From: Terriglobus albidus
GTDB taxonomy: Bacteria > Acidobacteriota > Terriglobia > Terriglobales > Acidobacteriaceae
Reading direction: 5' to 3'
Length of the DNA: 64,000 bases
Assembly: GCF_025685425.1 (NCBI RefSeq)
Contig: NZ_JAGTAS010000024.1
Span: 1-64,000, forward strand
In this document: piece by piece, positions 1-7,530 of the stretch
Layout: each line of letters opens with the position of its first letter
Numbering within the stretch: the first letter of the stretch is position 1
Position numbers and translations under genes: made by a program
Notes under the pieces: model-generated
The model's input: only the letters and a program-made list of their open reading frames with translations
The model's database searches: none
Told to the model about the DNA's origin: nothing

Positions 1-120
1 AAACTTCCTCCCGGAAATCTGTAGGCTAAACACCTCCAACCCATCAACTCAGACAATAAAGACACAACCACCATAACTAAAGTGATTCCCCCTCAACCGC
101 TCATACAAACACCTTGAAAC

Positions 121-230
121 GGCTGGCTTTAAGCCCTGGGCTTTTTCCCCCACTGACAGAGGAGGCCCAGGGCTAAAAGCCCGTCTACCTTTAAGCTTTT
201 ATCAGCGGGCTGAAGCCCGCTGCTCCCACC
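121..230. repeat. Dispersed GGGCTGAAGCCC-type palindromic repeat, copy 1
   Basis: Non-coding stretch downstream of ftsY. It holds two hairpins: one built on AGCCCTGGGC and its partner GCCCAGGGCT, the other on AGCGGGCTGAAGCCCGCTGC, ending in TCCCACC. The same two modules recur at 7322-7476 in the opposite order. Positions 1-120 show no gene or recognisable site. Confidence 0.75.
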
Positions 231-275
231 AGTTTCAGTCATGCTTGTCAGATCAACTGAATTTGTCGATACGCC

Positions 276-1271
276 TTAGCTAAAAAGCCCTTCAACAAAC
301 GCTGCCGAGTCAAACTGCAGCAGGTCTTCCATCTTCTCTCCGATACCGCAGAAGACAACGGGCAGCTTCAACTCGTGCGCGATGGCAACGACGATACCGC
401 CTTTGGCTGTGCCATCCAGCTTGGTGAGAACAATACCGGTGACGCCGGCACTCTCTGTGAACAGACGAGCCTGCTGCAGGCCGTTTTGCCCGGTAGTGGC
501 GTCGATGACCAGAAATACCTGGTGCGGAGCGCCTGCAACGAACTTCTGGGCGATACGGCGCATCTTGTCGAGTTCAGCCATCAGACCTGCCTTGGTGTGC
601 AGGCGTCCGGCGGTATCGACCAGTACCACCTGAGTCTCACGCTTCTTTGCGGCATCGAGAGCATCGAAGAGCGCTGCTGAAGGATCGCCGCCCTGGCGTG
701 TCTTGACGATCGGAACTCCCGAGCGCTGTGACCAGACCTCGAGCTGTTCAATGGCGGCGGCGCGGAAGGTATCGGCGGCACACAGCAGGGTGGAACGGTT
801 TTGGGATTGGAAGAAGGCTGCGAGTTTGCCGGAGGTAGTCGTCTTGCCGGTGCCGTTGACGCCCACCATCAGGATGACCTCCGGCGGCGTTGCTGGCGGG
901 CGTACGACGCGCTGCACATCATCCAGGATGGATTTGATCTCCTGCTTGAGCAGATCTTTCAGCGCCGCGCCGGATTCGATACCTTCGCGTTTGGCTCGCT
1001 CGCGAAGACGATCGATGATCTCAGTAGTGGTGGAAAGGCCGATATCTGCCGTCAGCAGAATCGCTTCCAGGTCTTCGAGGTCGCTCTCATCGACTGTCCG
1101 GGTAAACGAGAGGGCCTGGTCAAGCTGCGCGCTCAGGTTCTCGCGCGTGCGGGTGACCGCCTGCTTCATGCGGCTGAAAAAGCCGCGCGATGTTTCGAGT
1201 GCTTCCTCTTCCTGTTCCGGTTTACGGGGTTCGTCGTCCTTCAGCGAACCGAAGAGTGTCTGAATAGCCAT
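276..1271 (-). CDS. ftsY: Signal recognition particle receptor FtsY
   Basis: SRP-receptor GTPase that docks ribosome-nascent chain complexes carrying SRP at the inner membrane. The 331 residues have a short acidic N-terminal region (about 1-30, DDEPRKPEQEEEALE), a helical N domain (about 35-120) and an NG-type GTPase domain. Visible GTPase motifs are GVNGTGKTTTSGKLA (P-loop), DTFRAAA, VDTAGRLH, TKLDGTAKGG and a C-terminal GIGEKMEDL. The acidic A domain is much shorter than in E. coli, as in many non-enteric bacteria. It is the last gene of a minus-strand run, 53 bp after gpsA. Its partner RNA is encoded at 9187 in this window. Confidence 0.97.
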   Translation of the reverse strand: MAIQTLFGSLKDDEPRKPEQEEEALETSRGFFSRMKQAVTRTRENLSAQLDQALSFTRTVDESDLEDLEAILLTADIGLSTTTEIIDRLRERAKREGIESGAALKDLLKQEIKSILDDVQRVVRPPATPPEVILMVGVNGTGKTTTSGKLAAFFQSQNRSTLLCAADTFRAAAIEQLEVWSQRSGVPIVKTRQGGDPSAALFDALDAAKKRETQVVLVDTAGRLHTKAGLMAELDKMRRIAQKFVAGAPHQVFLVIDATTGQNGLQQARLFTESAGVTGIVLTKLDGTAKGGIVVAIAHELKLPVVFCGIGEKMEDLLQFDSAAFVEGLFS

Positions 1272-1324
1272 CCCTCTTAGTGTATCGCTCCCACAGGGGA
1301 CCGACGGGCAACCCGGGCAGGCCT

Positions 1325-2317
1325 TTACTCAGCCCGCAGAGACCGGGTCATCAGCTCGCGGATCGCCTCCATGGGGGCCTTGCCCTCATGCAGAATTGCC
1401 TCCATCTGCTGGGTGATCGGCATTTCCACGTCATGCTTGCGCGCCAGACCCAGTGCCGCGGAGGTGGAGAGGACGCCCTCGGCGACTTTGCCGTTGAGCG
1501 AGGCGATGATCTCCGGCAGTTTACGGCCCTTGCCGAGCTCGATGCCGACGGTGCGGTTCCGTGAGAGCGAGCCGGTACAGGTCAGCACCAGGTCGCCTAC
1601 GCCAGAAAGGCCGGCCAGCGTCTCAGGACGTCCGCCACAGGCGACGGCAAGGCGGGTGATCTCAGCGATACCGCGTGTCATCAGGGCGGCGGCGACGTTG
1701 TGTCCGAGTTCAAGACCGGCAACGACTCCGGCAGCCAGAGCGATGACATTCTTCAACGCACCGCCGAGCTCGACACCGACGACATCATCATTGGCATAGG
1801 TGCGGAAGGTCGAAGAAGAAAAGTCTGACTGTAACCGTTGTGCCAGGTCGCGGTCCTTCGATGCCATGGTGACCACGGTCGGCATCCCCTGGGCAACCTC
1901 CTGTGCGAAGGACGGACCAGAAAGTACAGCTAGCTTCGCCGGCGTCAACTCTTCGATCACCTGGCTCATACGCAGGTACGTGCCCTGTTCGATGCCCTTG
2001 GTCGCTGAGATCACTGCATGGTCAGGTGTCAGGAGCGAGGCGGCGTCGACAAAGGTGGCGCGCAGGTGCTCAGAAGGAACAACGCACAGCACAATCTCGG
2101 AAGAGGGAATCGCCTCCGTCAACGAGGTCGTGATCTTGAGGTCCTCAGGCAACGCAAAGCCGGGGAGAAATCTGCGGTTCTCCTGACGGGCGAGCATCTC
2201 TGTCGCGTCCTGTTCCGTATGCGCCCACAGTGTCAGCTCATGGCCGCCACGGCGTGCCAGCGACAACATGAGGGCAGTGCCCCATGCTCCTGCTCCCAGT
2301 ACAGCGATGCGGCTCAT
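1325..2317 (-). CDS. gpsA: Glycerol-3-phosphate dehydrogenase [NAD(P)+]
   Basis: Reduces dihydroxyacetone phosphate to sn-glycerol 3-phosphate, the backbone for phospholipid synthesis. The protein is 330 residues, the normal family length. It has an N-terminal Rossmann motif (IAVLGAGAWGTALM, residues 3-16), the SATKGIE and LSGPSFAQEVA segments, the catalytic-lysine region GGALKNVIALAAG, and GLSGVGDLVLTCTG. The start lies one base from the plsY stop, so the acyltransferase that consumes its product is transcribed immediately upstream in the same unit. Confidence 0.97.
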   Translation of the reverse strand: MSRIAVLGAGAWGTALMLSLARRGGHELTLWAHTEQDATEMLARQENRRFLPGFALPEDLKITTSLTEAIPSSEIVLCVVPSEHLRATFVDAASLLTPDHAVISATKGIEQGTYLRMSQVIEELTPAKLAVLSGPSFAQEVAQGMPTVVTMASKDRDLAQRLQSDFSSSTFRTYANDDVVGVELGGALKNVIALAAGVVAGLELGHNVAAALMTRGIAEITRLAVACGGRPETLAGLSGVGDLVLTCTGSLSRNRTVGIELGKGRKLPEIIASLNGKVAEGVLSTSAALGLARKHDVEMPITQQMEAILHEGKAPMEAIRELMTRSLRAE

Positions 2318-2318
2318 C

Positions 2319-2942
2319 CTACGCTTCCTTCTTTTTGCCGAAGCGGTTTTCCGTTCCCCTGAGCAGCCGCTGAATATTCGAGTGGTGCTTGAAGATGATG
2401 ACTGCGGGAATCAAAACGAAACTTGCCGCGACGATGGGGCTTACGTTGCCACGCGAGAACAGGAAGGCGAAGACTGGAAAGACCGCCGCTGCCACAATGC
2501 TGGCCAGAGAGACATACTTCCACAGCTGAAAGATCACGATAAAGACAGCCAGGCAGCACAACGTCGTCAGCGGTGAAATGGCGAGAAATACACCCAGGCC
2601 GGTGGCCACGCCCTTACCGCCGCGAAAGCCGAGCCACACAGGAAAGATATGGCCGAGTATCGCCATCGCCGCAGCGGCTGCCGCCATGTCCTCTGTATTC
2701 ATGCCGTAGGCCGCAGCGATATGTCGGGCAATGATCACCGCGGCGACTCCCTTCAACAGGTCCAGCAGCAGGGTGGCAATCGCCAGCCCCTTTTTACCGG
2801 AGCGCGCCACGTTGGTGGCGCCGGTGTTGCCGCTGCCGGTCTTACGAATGTCCTGCTTGAGAAAGAGACGGACGAGGATATAACCGAAGGGAATCGATCC
2901 CAACAGATAGGCGAGGACGAGAGTGAGAAGCCAGGGGTTCAT
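2319..2942 (-). CDS. plsY: Acyl-phosphate:glycerol-3-phosphate acyltransferase PlsY
   Basis: Integral membrane enzyme transferring an acyl group from acyl-phosphate to glycerol 3-phosphate, the first committed step of phospholipid synthesis. Diagnostic motifs are LAYLLGSIPFGYI near the N-terminus, GSGNTGATNVAR, and GFRGGKGVATGLG (the conserved glycine-rich PlsY loops), with several hydrophobic helices. The frame is open to a TTG at 2975, but the family begins just before the first helix, so the ATG at 2942 (MNPWLLTLV) was chosen. It is followed after one base by gpsA. Confidence 0.95.
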   Translation of the reverse strand: MNPWLLTLVLAYLLGSIPFGYILVRLFLKQDIRKTGSGNTGATNVARSGKKGLAIATLLLDLLKGVAAVIIARHIAAAYGMNTEDMAAAAAAMAILGHIFPVWLGFRGGKGVATGLGVFLAISPLTTLCCLAVFIVIFQLWKYVSLASIVAAAVFPVFAFLFSRGNVSPIVAASFVLIPAVIIFKHHSNIQRLLRGTENRFGKKKEA

Positions 2943-2971
2943 TGCGTCAGTTGAAAGTGTAGCAATCAACT

Positions 2972-3529
2972 TCAACTAAGTAATTCTTCTTCCAAAGGGG
3001 TAATCTCGGCACCCTCGTAAAGCAAGGCCTGCCTCGATCGCCACGACGGATCAAATCCATCCTCCCATGGGAAGACATTGCTAAGGTCAGGACAGATGCA
3101 CTGGTAGGCCGGAAAACGGAAATCTCTTCCGTAGAACCATGCGCAAGAGAGCATCGTGGGTTTAACGAATCGTGAGAGCATGGGACGGAAGACAACGTCT
3201 GCACCGCCTCCCAGAAAATCCGCATATCGGATATCAGACTGCGGTATGAAGCCATCCGCGTAACGTTTCGCCAGGTGATTGAGGATTGAATGCGCAAGTT
3301 CTACTGGGAATCCGGATAGTAAGGCTTCAGGCTGACCAAAGGTGTCGTAGAGACCAATGGAATAGCTGTAGTTCAAGCCTTCTTCATTCTCACGAGGACA
3401 GACATGAACAATTGAAAGTCCATAACGGTCGATATTTGTAAGGATATTGGTGAAGTAGGCTCCACTCTTGTCTTCTGATGTGGTTTCGGACTTTAGAGAA
3501 GCGAGCCTGTCTGTGAATCGTTGTGCCAT
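2972..3529 (-). CDS. DUF4262 domain-containing protein
   Basis: About 185 residues. The core, with IDRYGLSIVHVCP, YSIGLYDTFGQPEALLSG and a C-terminal LSNVFPWEDGFD, matches the DUF4262 family, whose function is unknown. The start is the ATG at 3529 (MAQRFTDRL), which overlaps the cinA stop by one base (TAATG) and so suggests translational coupling. The open frame continues upstream inside cinA but is not needed for the domain. The gene sits between cinA and plsY without obvious functional relation to either. Confidence 0.8.
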   Translation of the reverse strand: MAQRFTDRLASLKSETTSEDKSGAYFTNILTNIDRYGLSIVHVCPRENEEGLNYSYSIGLYDTFGQPEALLSGFPVELAHSILNHLAKRYADGFIPQSDIRYADFLGGGADVVFRPMLSRFVKPTMLSCAWFYGRDFRFPAYQCICPDLSNVFPWEDGFDPSWRSRQALLYEGAEITPLEEELLS

Positions 3530-4773
3530 TACATCAGCTTTCTGCGCAGCATATCCAGAGCATTCTGCGTGGCCCACCAGCGAATACGCTCACGGTCTCC
3601 GCTCAGGTTCAGCTTCTTCACATCGGTGTCCTGTCCATCGGCAAGCGCTACGAAGACCAGACCGACTGGTTTTTCGTCTGTGCCTCCGCCGGGGCCGGCG
3701 ATGCCGGTAATGCCGATACCAATCTCCGCCCCGGTCCTGGTGCGAATACCTTCCGCCATGGCACGCGCAACGGCACCACTGACCGCACCGAAGGCATCGA
3801 TGACTGATGCGGGGACATCCGTAAAGCTGCTCTTCAGGTCGTTGGAGTAGGCAACGACTCCCCCGAGAAAGGTACGCGATGCATTGGGAAGCGAGGTCAA
3901 ACGCTGCGCCAGCCAACCGCCGGTGCAACTTTCAGCGGTGGCCACGCGCACACCTTTCAGACCCAGCAGCAGTTGCACCACCTCTTCCAGAGATTCTCCG
4001 TGCGAGGAGAAGACATCATCCCCCATCTCCTGCTCGCACCGGCTGGCCACTTCATCGACGCGGGCCTGCGCCTGGTTCAGAGATACGCCGGCGTACTGAA
4101 AGTGCAACTGGATTTCGCCGTTGTGCGCCAGGATCGTGGTCTCCACATCGCTGTAGCCCTTGTAGATCGGGGCGACCCGTGCATCGACGGTCGATTCTGG
4201 CACCAGTGCAATCCGCAGCATGCGCTTGGTAATGAACCGTGGCGGCAGAATGGAATGCAGGCGGGGACGGACCTCAGCGTCGTAGAGCGCTTTCAACTCC
4301 TTCGGCGGTCCGGGTAGAAGGATGATGAGCTTGCGATGTTTGCCAAAGACGGTGTCCAGAAACTGTCCCGGAGCAGATCCGGTCGCATTGGGCAACACCA
4401 CTGCGCCGTCGATGACGTCAGCCTGTTTGGCGTTGTTATCCGACATGGCGATGCCGCGTTTGGCAAAGCGTGCATGCAGACCGGCGAGCAGATCGTTATT
4501 GCGTTTGAGATTGAGTTTGAGAACCGAGGCGACTGCCTCGCGCGTCAGGTCGTCCTCGGTTGGCCCCAGACCACCGGAGAGCAGCAGGATGTCAACACGC
4601 GACAATGCTGTCACAATAGCACCGGTGAGATGGGTGAAGTTATCGCCCACAATCGTTTTGAAGTCGACCGTAACTCCGAGGGAGTTAAGACGGTCAGTGA
4701 GAAAGAGCGAGTTGGTGTCCTGGCGATGCGGCGTCAGCATTTCAGAGCCGATCGCGATAATCTCTGCGTTCAT
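3529..4773 (-). CDS. cinA: CinA-family protein (competence/damage-inducible, NMN amidohydrolase type)
   Basis: About 414 residues, the usual two-domain CinA. The N-terminal molybdopterin-binding-like (COG1058) domain starts MNAEIIAIGSEML and carries LLLSGGLGPTEDDLTREA. The C-terminal amidohydrolase domain has VATAESCTGGWLAQRLT, containing the catalytic Ser, and GITGIAGPGGGTDEKPVGLV. The family deamidates nicotinamide mononucleotide and can have ADP-ribose pyrophosphatase activity. The start at 4773 is in an ATGA overlap with the stop of the upstream propeller gene, and the homology begins at that methionine. Confidence 0.94.
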   Translation of the reverse strand: MNAEIIAIGSEMLTPHRQDTNSLFLTDRLNSLGVTVDFKTIVGDNFTHLTGAIVTALSRVDILLLSGGLGPTEDDLTREAVASVLKLNLKRNNDLLAGLHARFAKRGIAMSDNNAKQADVIDGAVVLPNATGSAPGQFLDTVFGKHRKLIILLPGPPKELKALYDAEVRPRLHSILPPRFITKRMLRIALVPESTVDARVAPIYKGYSDVETTILAHNGEIQLHFQYAGVSLNQAQARVDEVASRCEQEMGDDVFSSHGESLEEVVQLLLGLKGVRVATAESCTGGWLAQRLTSLPNASRTFLGGVVAYSNDLKSSFTDVPASVIDAFGAVSGAVARAMAEGIRTRTGAEIGIGITGIAGPGGGTDEKPVGLVFVALADGQDTDVKKLNLSGDRERIRWWATQNALDMLRRKLM

Positions 4774-5825
4774 GAATTTGTAGATGGAAGAAGCTGTCCT
4801 TCGATACCGAGTTCGACGTGATAGAGCGCGTTGTTGGTAGCGATGGCGGCACAGCCGTCTTCCAGGAAACAAAACCCGACAATCGAGTTACCGGAGACAA
4901 GCAGTGATGCCTCTCGCCTGGGTGTGATGCGCACAATGCCGCGCTGTCCGTTCAGTGATGCTGCGACATAGAAGTTGCCGTCGATATCAAAGGCAGAACC
5001 CTGGGGCCGTCCCAGGCCGGCGTAGAAGGTGTCCACCTCTCCGTTCCGGTTGATGGTGTACACGTGGTCACGGCTGGAGGTCGTCGGCGCCGTCACGAAG
5101 AGTGTGCCGGTCGTGTCAAAGGTAAGGTGATAGGCAGCGACGCTGGGTTCCAGCGTGGCATAGACAAAGATCTGGCGCTCGCGATCAATCTTGAAGATGG
5201 TTCCGCTGCGGTCGCCTACAAAGAGATTGCCGTCGTTATCGAAAGCGATCCCCGTGGCGACACCCATGCCTTCGGCGTAAACAGCCATCGCTCCAGACGG
5301 AGAGATTCGATAGACGATCCCTTCCGCACGAGAGCTGGCGTAGAGGTAGCCTTCGGCGTCGAAGGCAAGGCCGGTGGGGTTCATGAGGTCGCGCACAAAG
5401 GGGCGCACCTGGAAGTCGCGATCGATGCGGAAGATCGAGACTGGTGTCTTTTGATTGCGCGGTCCAGAGAGTGTGGCATAGACATTGCCCTGCGCGTCGA
5501 CTGCCGGATTGGCGACAGGATGCAAGTTGTCCGCCATGGGGACAGCGACCCGCACAGGCAGGGGATTGCTGGTTGTGCCGTGAGAACGGACGACCAGGTC
5601 ACCGGTGATGGAGCCTTCCGGGACTCGTACCGACAGACGGGAACTCCGCGAGAGAGCAAGCCTTGCAGGCACATCGCCGATGGTAACCGTCGGCAGATGT
5701 CCTTCATACACGCCCAGAGCTTTGCCCTGTACCTGGAACTCGCCATTCGGCAGGGCCGCCAGCGGTGTTACCGAGTCGAGGTGAGGAGCTTCGACATTTG
5801 ACCCAAAACGAAAGGCTGGTGTCAT
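4770..5825 (-). CDS. NHL/SMP-30-like beta-propeller protein with N-terminal IPT/TIG-like domain
   Basis: 351 residues with no signal peptide. Residues about 15-95 look like an immunoglobulin-type IPT/TIG domain (VQGKALGVYEG, PEGSITGDLVVRSHG). The rest is a propeller of NHL-type blades, seen as repeated phrases such as GLAFDAEGYLYAS, GIAFDNDGNLFVG, LTFDTTGTLFVT and SAFDIDGNFYVAA. The substrate is unknown; related propellers include gluconolactonases and structural proteins. It is the first gene of the minus-strand run and overlaps cinA by four bases. Confidence 0.85.
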   Translation of the reverse strand: MTPAFRFGSNVEAPHLDSVTPLAALPNGEFQVQGKALGVYEGHLPTVTIGDVPARLALSRSSRLSVRVPEGSITGDLVVRSHGTTSNPLPVRVAVPMADNLHPVANPAVDAQGNVYATLSGPRNQKTPVSIFRIDRDFQVRPFVRDLMNPTGLAFDAEGYLYASSRAEGIVYRISPSGAMAVYAEGMGVATGIAFDNDGNLFVGDRSGTIFKIDRERQIFVYATLEPSVAAYHLTFDTTGTLFVTAPTTSSRDHVYTINRNGEVDTFYAGLGRPQGSAFDIDGNFYVAASLNGQRGIVRITPRREASLLVSGNSIVGFCFLEDGCAAIATNNALYHVELGIEGQLLPSTNS

Positions 5826-5926
5826 GGATTAAGCCTAACGCAGGTGGGAGCCTTCGCGCCTGCGACAGGTATTCAAGAGGTTTTAGTGGCCCACCCAAAC
5901 TCTGGGTGCTCCATCCATTGCATATC

Positions 5927-5962
5927 GGGGTTCCCGACGAACTTTGTTCGTTGGGGACCCCG
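5927..5962. repeat. Short hairpin repeat (GGGGTCCC...GTTCG family), copy 1
   Basis: The imperfect inverted repeat GGGGTTCCCGACGAAC / GTTCGTTGGGGACCCC lies in the pgpA/propeller intergenic region. It belongs to a dispersed family (13553, 37365, 37504, 50946) in which arm sequence varies while base pairing is kept. Confidence 0.7.
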
Positions 5963-5988
5963 GTATGTGGGGCATCCAGTTCCGGCGC

Positions 5989-6498
5989 CTAGAAATTAGG
6001 GAAGGTGTAATGTGCAATCAATACAAAGCAGATCAACGCGTATGCACCGGCCATCAGGTCATCGGCCATAATGCCTGCCCCTTTCGGCAGATGCTCCAAC
6101 TGGCGCACCGGGGGCGGCTTGAGGATGTCAAACAGCCGGAAAAGCACCAGGGCCAGCACGTAGTGTTTCCAGATCGGGGCGGCGAAGAGTAGCGCGATCC
6201 ACTGGCCGGCGACTTCATCGATCACCACGATCTGCGGGTCTTTCTGGCCGCTTTCGCGCGCAACGCGAGTTGCCGCCGGAATACCGGCCAGTGTCGCCAG
6301 AATCGCGAACACAAGGGTCAGGACCGTCAACTGGGGGCGGGTAAGGTCGAGAACATAAGCCGACAGACGCCAGATGAGCACTGCCGCTACCGATCCATAA
6401 GTTCCCGGGCCGGGCTTGAGCAGTCCCGCACCGAAGAATGTGCCAAGAATCCAAGCCCAGGGAGTTTTGCGTGTGTTTGCTCTGGCGTTAGTCGTCAT
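5989..6498 (-). CDS. pgpA: Phosphatidylglycerophosphatase A
   Basis: Dephosphorylates phosphatidylglycerol phosphate to phosphatidylglycerol. About 169 residues, a typical PgpA: WAWILGTFFGAGLLKPGPGTYGS at the N-terminus, central VVIDEVAGQWIAL with the conserved acidic residues, FRLFDILKPPPVRQLE, and GAGIMADDLMAGAYA. The ATG at 6498 (MTTNARANTRK) was taken because homology starts there; upstream of it the frame overlaps yacG. The 11-base overlap with yacG suggests co-transcription. Confidence 0.94.
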   Translation of the reverse strand: MTTNARANTRKTPWAWILGTFFGAGLLKPGPGTYGSVAAVLIWRLSAYVLDLTRPQLTVLTLVFAILATLAGIPAATRVARESGQKDPQIVVIDEVAGQWIALLFAAPIWKHYVLALVLFRLFDILKPPPVRQLEHLPKGAGIMADDLMAGAYALICFVLIAHYTFPNF

Positions 6499-6706
6499 CG
6501 TTGTCCCGCTGCGGACGCCGGGCATGTTCCGCAAGTCCTTCCAGTACCTCAGGATCCAGGATCGGGGAAGAAATACGGTAGTCTCCCGACGCCCATTTGC
6601 CGAGGTCGATACGGCGGCAGCGATCGCTGCAAAACGGGTAATCGGGGTTCTTTTCCAGCACCAGGGTGCGGCAAGTGGGACAGCGGAGTGCCTTCTTCGA
6701 AGCCAT
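6488..6706 (-). CDS. yacG: DNA gyrase inhibitor YacG-type zinc protein
   Basis: 72 residues. The four-cysteine zinc site is complete (RCPTCRTLV and FCSDRCRRIDLGKW), followed by an acidic tail. E. coli YacG binds GyrB and inhibits supercoiling. The ATG at 6706 (MASKKALRC) is preceded by GGAGAAAGGA at normal spacing; the longer open frame upstream lacks similarity. The end overlaps the pgpA start by 11 bases. Confidence 0.9.
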   Translation of the reverse strand: MASKKALRCPTCRTLVLEKNPDYPFCSDRCRRIDLGKWASGDYRISSPILDPEVLEGLAEHARRPQRDNDDD

Positions 6707-6891
6707 CGAGTTTCCTTTCTCCAAGGTACACCCTTGCAGGTTCGACCGCCGACCGTGAAAAAACGGCAAAAGAGCAGAAAAATAGCAGCGCCGACGCATT
6801 TGGCAACGTCTGTATCCCGGGCGTAGCATTTCACGCCGGAAGTAAAGCAGTGCGCAGTACGTCGTTGTTAGAACTAGAAAGGTAACACCGA

Positions 6892-7230
6892 ATGAAGAAA
6901 ACAACCCGTTTTATCACGCCGCTCGCAGTAGCGGCTATCCTTGCCAGCTCCTCGGTTATGACGCTGGCCCAGCAGACCCAGTCTCCCGCCACCGCGCAGT
7001 ACAACGGCTCGTTCGCAGGCTCTCCGGAACAGGAGCAGGCCTACAAGGACGGCATGGAGGCGGCCAAACTGGATACGCTGGCCAAGCGTAAGATCGACGC
7101 CACAACCTCGCATCTGTACAAGAACCCGCCTGCCCGCGTGAAGAAGGATCAGCGTGACGCATATCGCACTGCCTTCACCGCCGGCTACAACAAGGCGATC
7201 AACGATGCAAAGGCAAACGGCGGTTTTTAA
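6892..7230 (+). CDS. Small secreted protein of unknown function
   Basis: 112 residues. The N-terminus is a clear signal peptide (KKTTRF, hydrophobic core, cleavage probably after MTLAQ). The mature part is hydrophilic and Lys/Ala-rich with motifs YKDGMEAAKLD and YRTAFTAGYNKA; these look like paired helical segments with a conserved Y-x(2)-G/A pattern. GAAAGG precedes the ATG at good spacing and a strong terminator follows, so it is probably a single-gene transcript. The function is not recognised. Confidence 0.85.
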   Translation: MKKTTRFITPLAVAAILASSSVMTLAQQTQSPATAQYNGSFAGSPEQEQAYKDGMEAAKLDTLAKRKIDATTSHLYKNPPARVKKDQRDAYRTAFTAGYNKAINDAKANGGF

Positions 7231-7250
7231 AGCAGGGAACGCAGGTAAAG

Positions 7251-7280
7251 GAAAAAGGCCCCATTAGGGGCCTTTTTCAT
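7251..7280 (+). terminator. Intrinsic terminator after the small secreted protein
   Basis: The perfect stem AGGCCCC / GGGGCCT with a short ATTA loop, followed by TTTTT; a run of A on the 5' side makes it potentially bidirectional. Confidence 0.88.
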
Positions 7281-7321
7281 ATGCTTTGGTGATGTTGTTA
7301 GGAGCGCGTGGGAAGTAAGCC

Positions 7322-7476
7322 GGTGGGAGCAGCGGGCTTCAGCCCGCTGATAATGGACTTCCAAAAAGTTGGGCTTTCAGCCCTGGGCTCTCTCTGAGAA
7401 CTGGAACAACGGTCCAGGGCTAAAGCCCATTTCCTTGAGGACGATAGACCGTGGGCTGAAGCCCACGGCTCCCACC
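7322..7476. repeat. Dispersed GGGCTGAAGCCC-type palindromic repeat, copy 2
   Basis: The stretch begins GGTGGGAGCAGCGGGCTTC and ends GGGCTGAAGCCCACGGCTCCCACC-like, so its ends are inverted repeats. Inside is the AGCCCTGGGC/GTCCAGGGCT hairpin also present at 121-230. No gene is seen in 7281-7530. Confidence 0.75.
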
Positions 7477-7530
7477 GGTTCGAGCCGCGCGCTCGAACAT
7501 TACATTTTGGGTATCGCCAGTTCCCACGTC

